A stretch of DNA of 7,242 nucleotides, taken from contig CANREK010000062.1 in the NCBI GenBank assembly GCA_947629605.1, positions 1 to 7,242 of the forward strand, in the 5' to 3' direction. Shown one piece after another: positions 6,867 through 7,242 of this stretch. The DNA comes from an uncultured Clostridia bacterium. GTDB lineage: Bacteria > Bacillota > Clostridia > Christensenellales > Borkfalkiaceae. How positions within the stretch are numbered: position 1 is the stretch's first letter; every line of letters starts with the position of its first letter. The notes beneath the pieces are model-generated. The model was given only the letters and a program-made list of their open reading frames with translations. It made no database searches and had not been told where the DNA came from. The translations under genes were made by a program, and so were the position numbers.

Positions 6867-6904
6867 ACGCTCCCTCAAAATGAGCAGACTATTCTATAAC
6901 GCCT

Positions 6905-7242
6905 TCACTCCCTCTTTTGCTTCTCGCGAAGGCGCATTTGGGTGAAAAAATTCGTCAAAACGGCGGAGCATTCCTCTTCCAGAATGCCGCCCGTCACTTC
7001 GACGGTATGGTTGAGAAGGTTGGCCGCGGCAAGTTCTGCCGTCAAACTCCTCCCCTTCTGCTCATAGGCGCCGAAGTAAACCCTGTCGATCCTGCTGTTC
7101 AAGATCGCGCCCATGCACATGGGGCAGGGTTCGAGCGTCACATAGATCTCCGCCCCTTCGAGCCGCCACGAGCCGAGCTTTTTGCACGCCCTGTCGATGG
7201 CGCGGATCTCGGCATGCGCCGTCGCCATTTGCAGTTTGGTGC
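6905..7242 (-). CDS. tadA: tRNA-specific adenosine deaminase, N-terminus off the window
   Basis: TadA converts adenosine 34 of tRNA-Arg(ACG) to inosine, allowing one tRNA to read several Arg codons. The visible part carries the zinc-dependent deaminase signature: HAE in TAHAEI (His ligand and Glu proton shuttle) and PCPMC with the two Cys ligands, followed by the usual RIDRVYFGA segment. The frame stays open through the Met at 7228-7226 to the window edge, adding TKLQ before it. In the family the HAE motif lies some 50 residues from the true start, so that Met is internal and about a third of the protein is missing. The C-terminus ends in a basic tail at the TGA (6907-6905). No terminator lies close downstream; the hairpin at 6406-6435 is the nearest. 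It is probably functional and constitutive, as TadA is usually essential. Confidence 0.95.
   Translation of the reverse strand, partial: TKLQMATAHAEIRAIDRACKKLGSWRLEGAEIYVTLEPCPMCMGAILNSRIDRVYFGAYEQKGRSLTAELAAANLLNHTVEVTGGILEEECSAVLTNFFTQMRLREKQKRE

Noticed and set aside
7226..7228. ATG as the start of tadA
   Set aside because: The HAE motif would then lie at residues 5-7, far too early for TadA; the frame stays open to the window edge, so the true start is outside.

Overview
The window looks like a chromosomal segment of an anaerobic Firmicute of the class Clostridia, possibly from a gut Christensenellales-type lineage. The evidence is a GC-rich housekeeping backbone, strong GGAGG-type ribosome binding sites, sigma-A-like promoters, U-tract terminators, a Gram-positive style lipoprotein carrying BspA-type leucine-rich repeats, and cofactor-independent phosphoglycerate mutase. 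The lineage is inferred from protein style and was not searched.

Layout: (1) Positions 1-310 hold intergenic repeats and a possible 40-residue minus-strand ORF (158-280) that diverges from the next gene. (2) Positions 311-2167 (+) encode an ABC-F ribosome-associated ATPase, followed by a terminator. (3) Positions 2168-2465 are repeat-rich. (4) Positions 2466-4559 form a visibly AT-richer block: a two-gene minus-strand operon (a BspA-type LRR lipoprotein coupled to a small HEPN-like protein with an R-x4-H motif), divergent from an XRE repressor-like gene on +. Their shared 111-bp control region holds three copies of an AATATT-centred box that sit on both promoters. The XRE gene appears to make a leaderless mRNA. 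(5) Positions 4560-4783 carry further repeats and GC-rich hairpins. (6) Positions 4841-6394 (+) encode gpmI with a clear promoter and terminator. (7) Positions 6395-6904 are gene-free and packed with repeats, including a 57-58 bp tandem array. (8) Positions 6905-7242 (-) encode the tRNA adenosine deaminase TadA, cut by the right edge.

The two most interesting signals are these. First, a dispersed intergenic repeat family has nine two-armed copies and several half copies. Its arms covary (ATTCT/AGAAT, ATGCT/AGCAT, ATCCT/AGGAT, ATGGT/ACCAT) and are separated by conserved GA/GA tandem mismatches, which implies selection on a folded hairpin. The simplest copies centre on the very stable DNA mini-hairpin GCGAAGC. 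Repeats of this type are widespread in bacteria and known mainly as a source of spurious ORFs, so the family is not new, but its fold deserves attention. Second, the AT-rich cassette (XRE regulator, surface lipoprotein, HEPN-like protein) is bounded on both sides by these repeats and looks like a swappable accessory module with its own operator logic.

The housekeeping genes (ABC-F, gpmI, tadA) each appear to be independently transcribed. Only the lipoprotein and HEPN-like genes show translational coupling.
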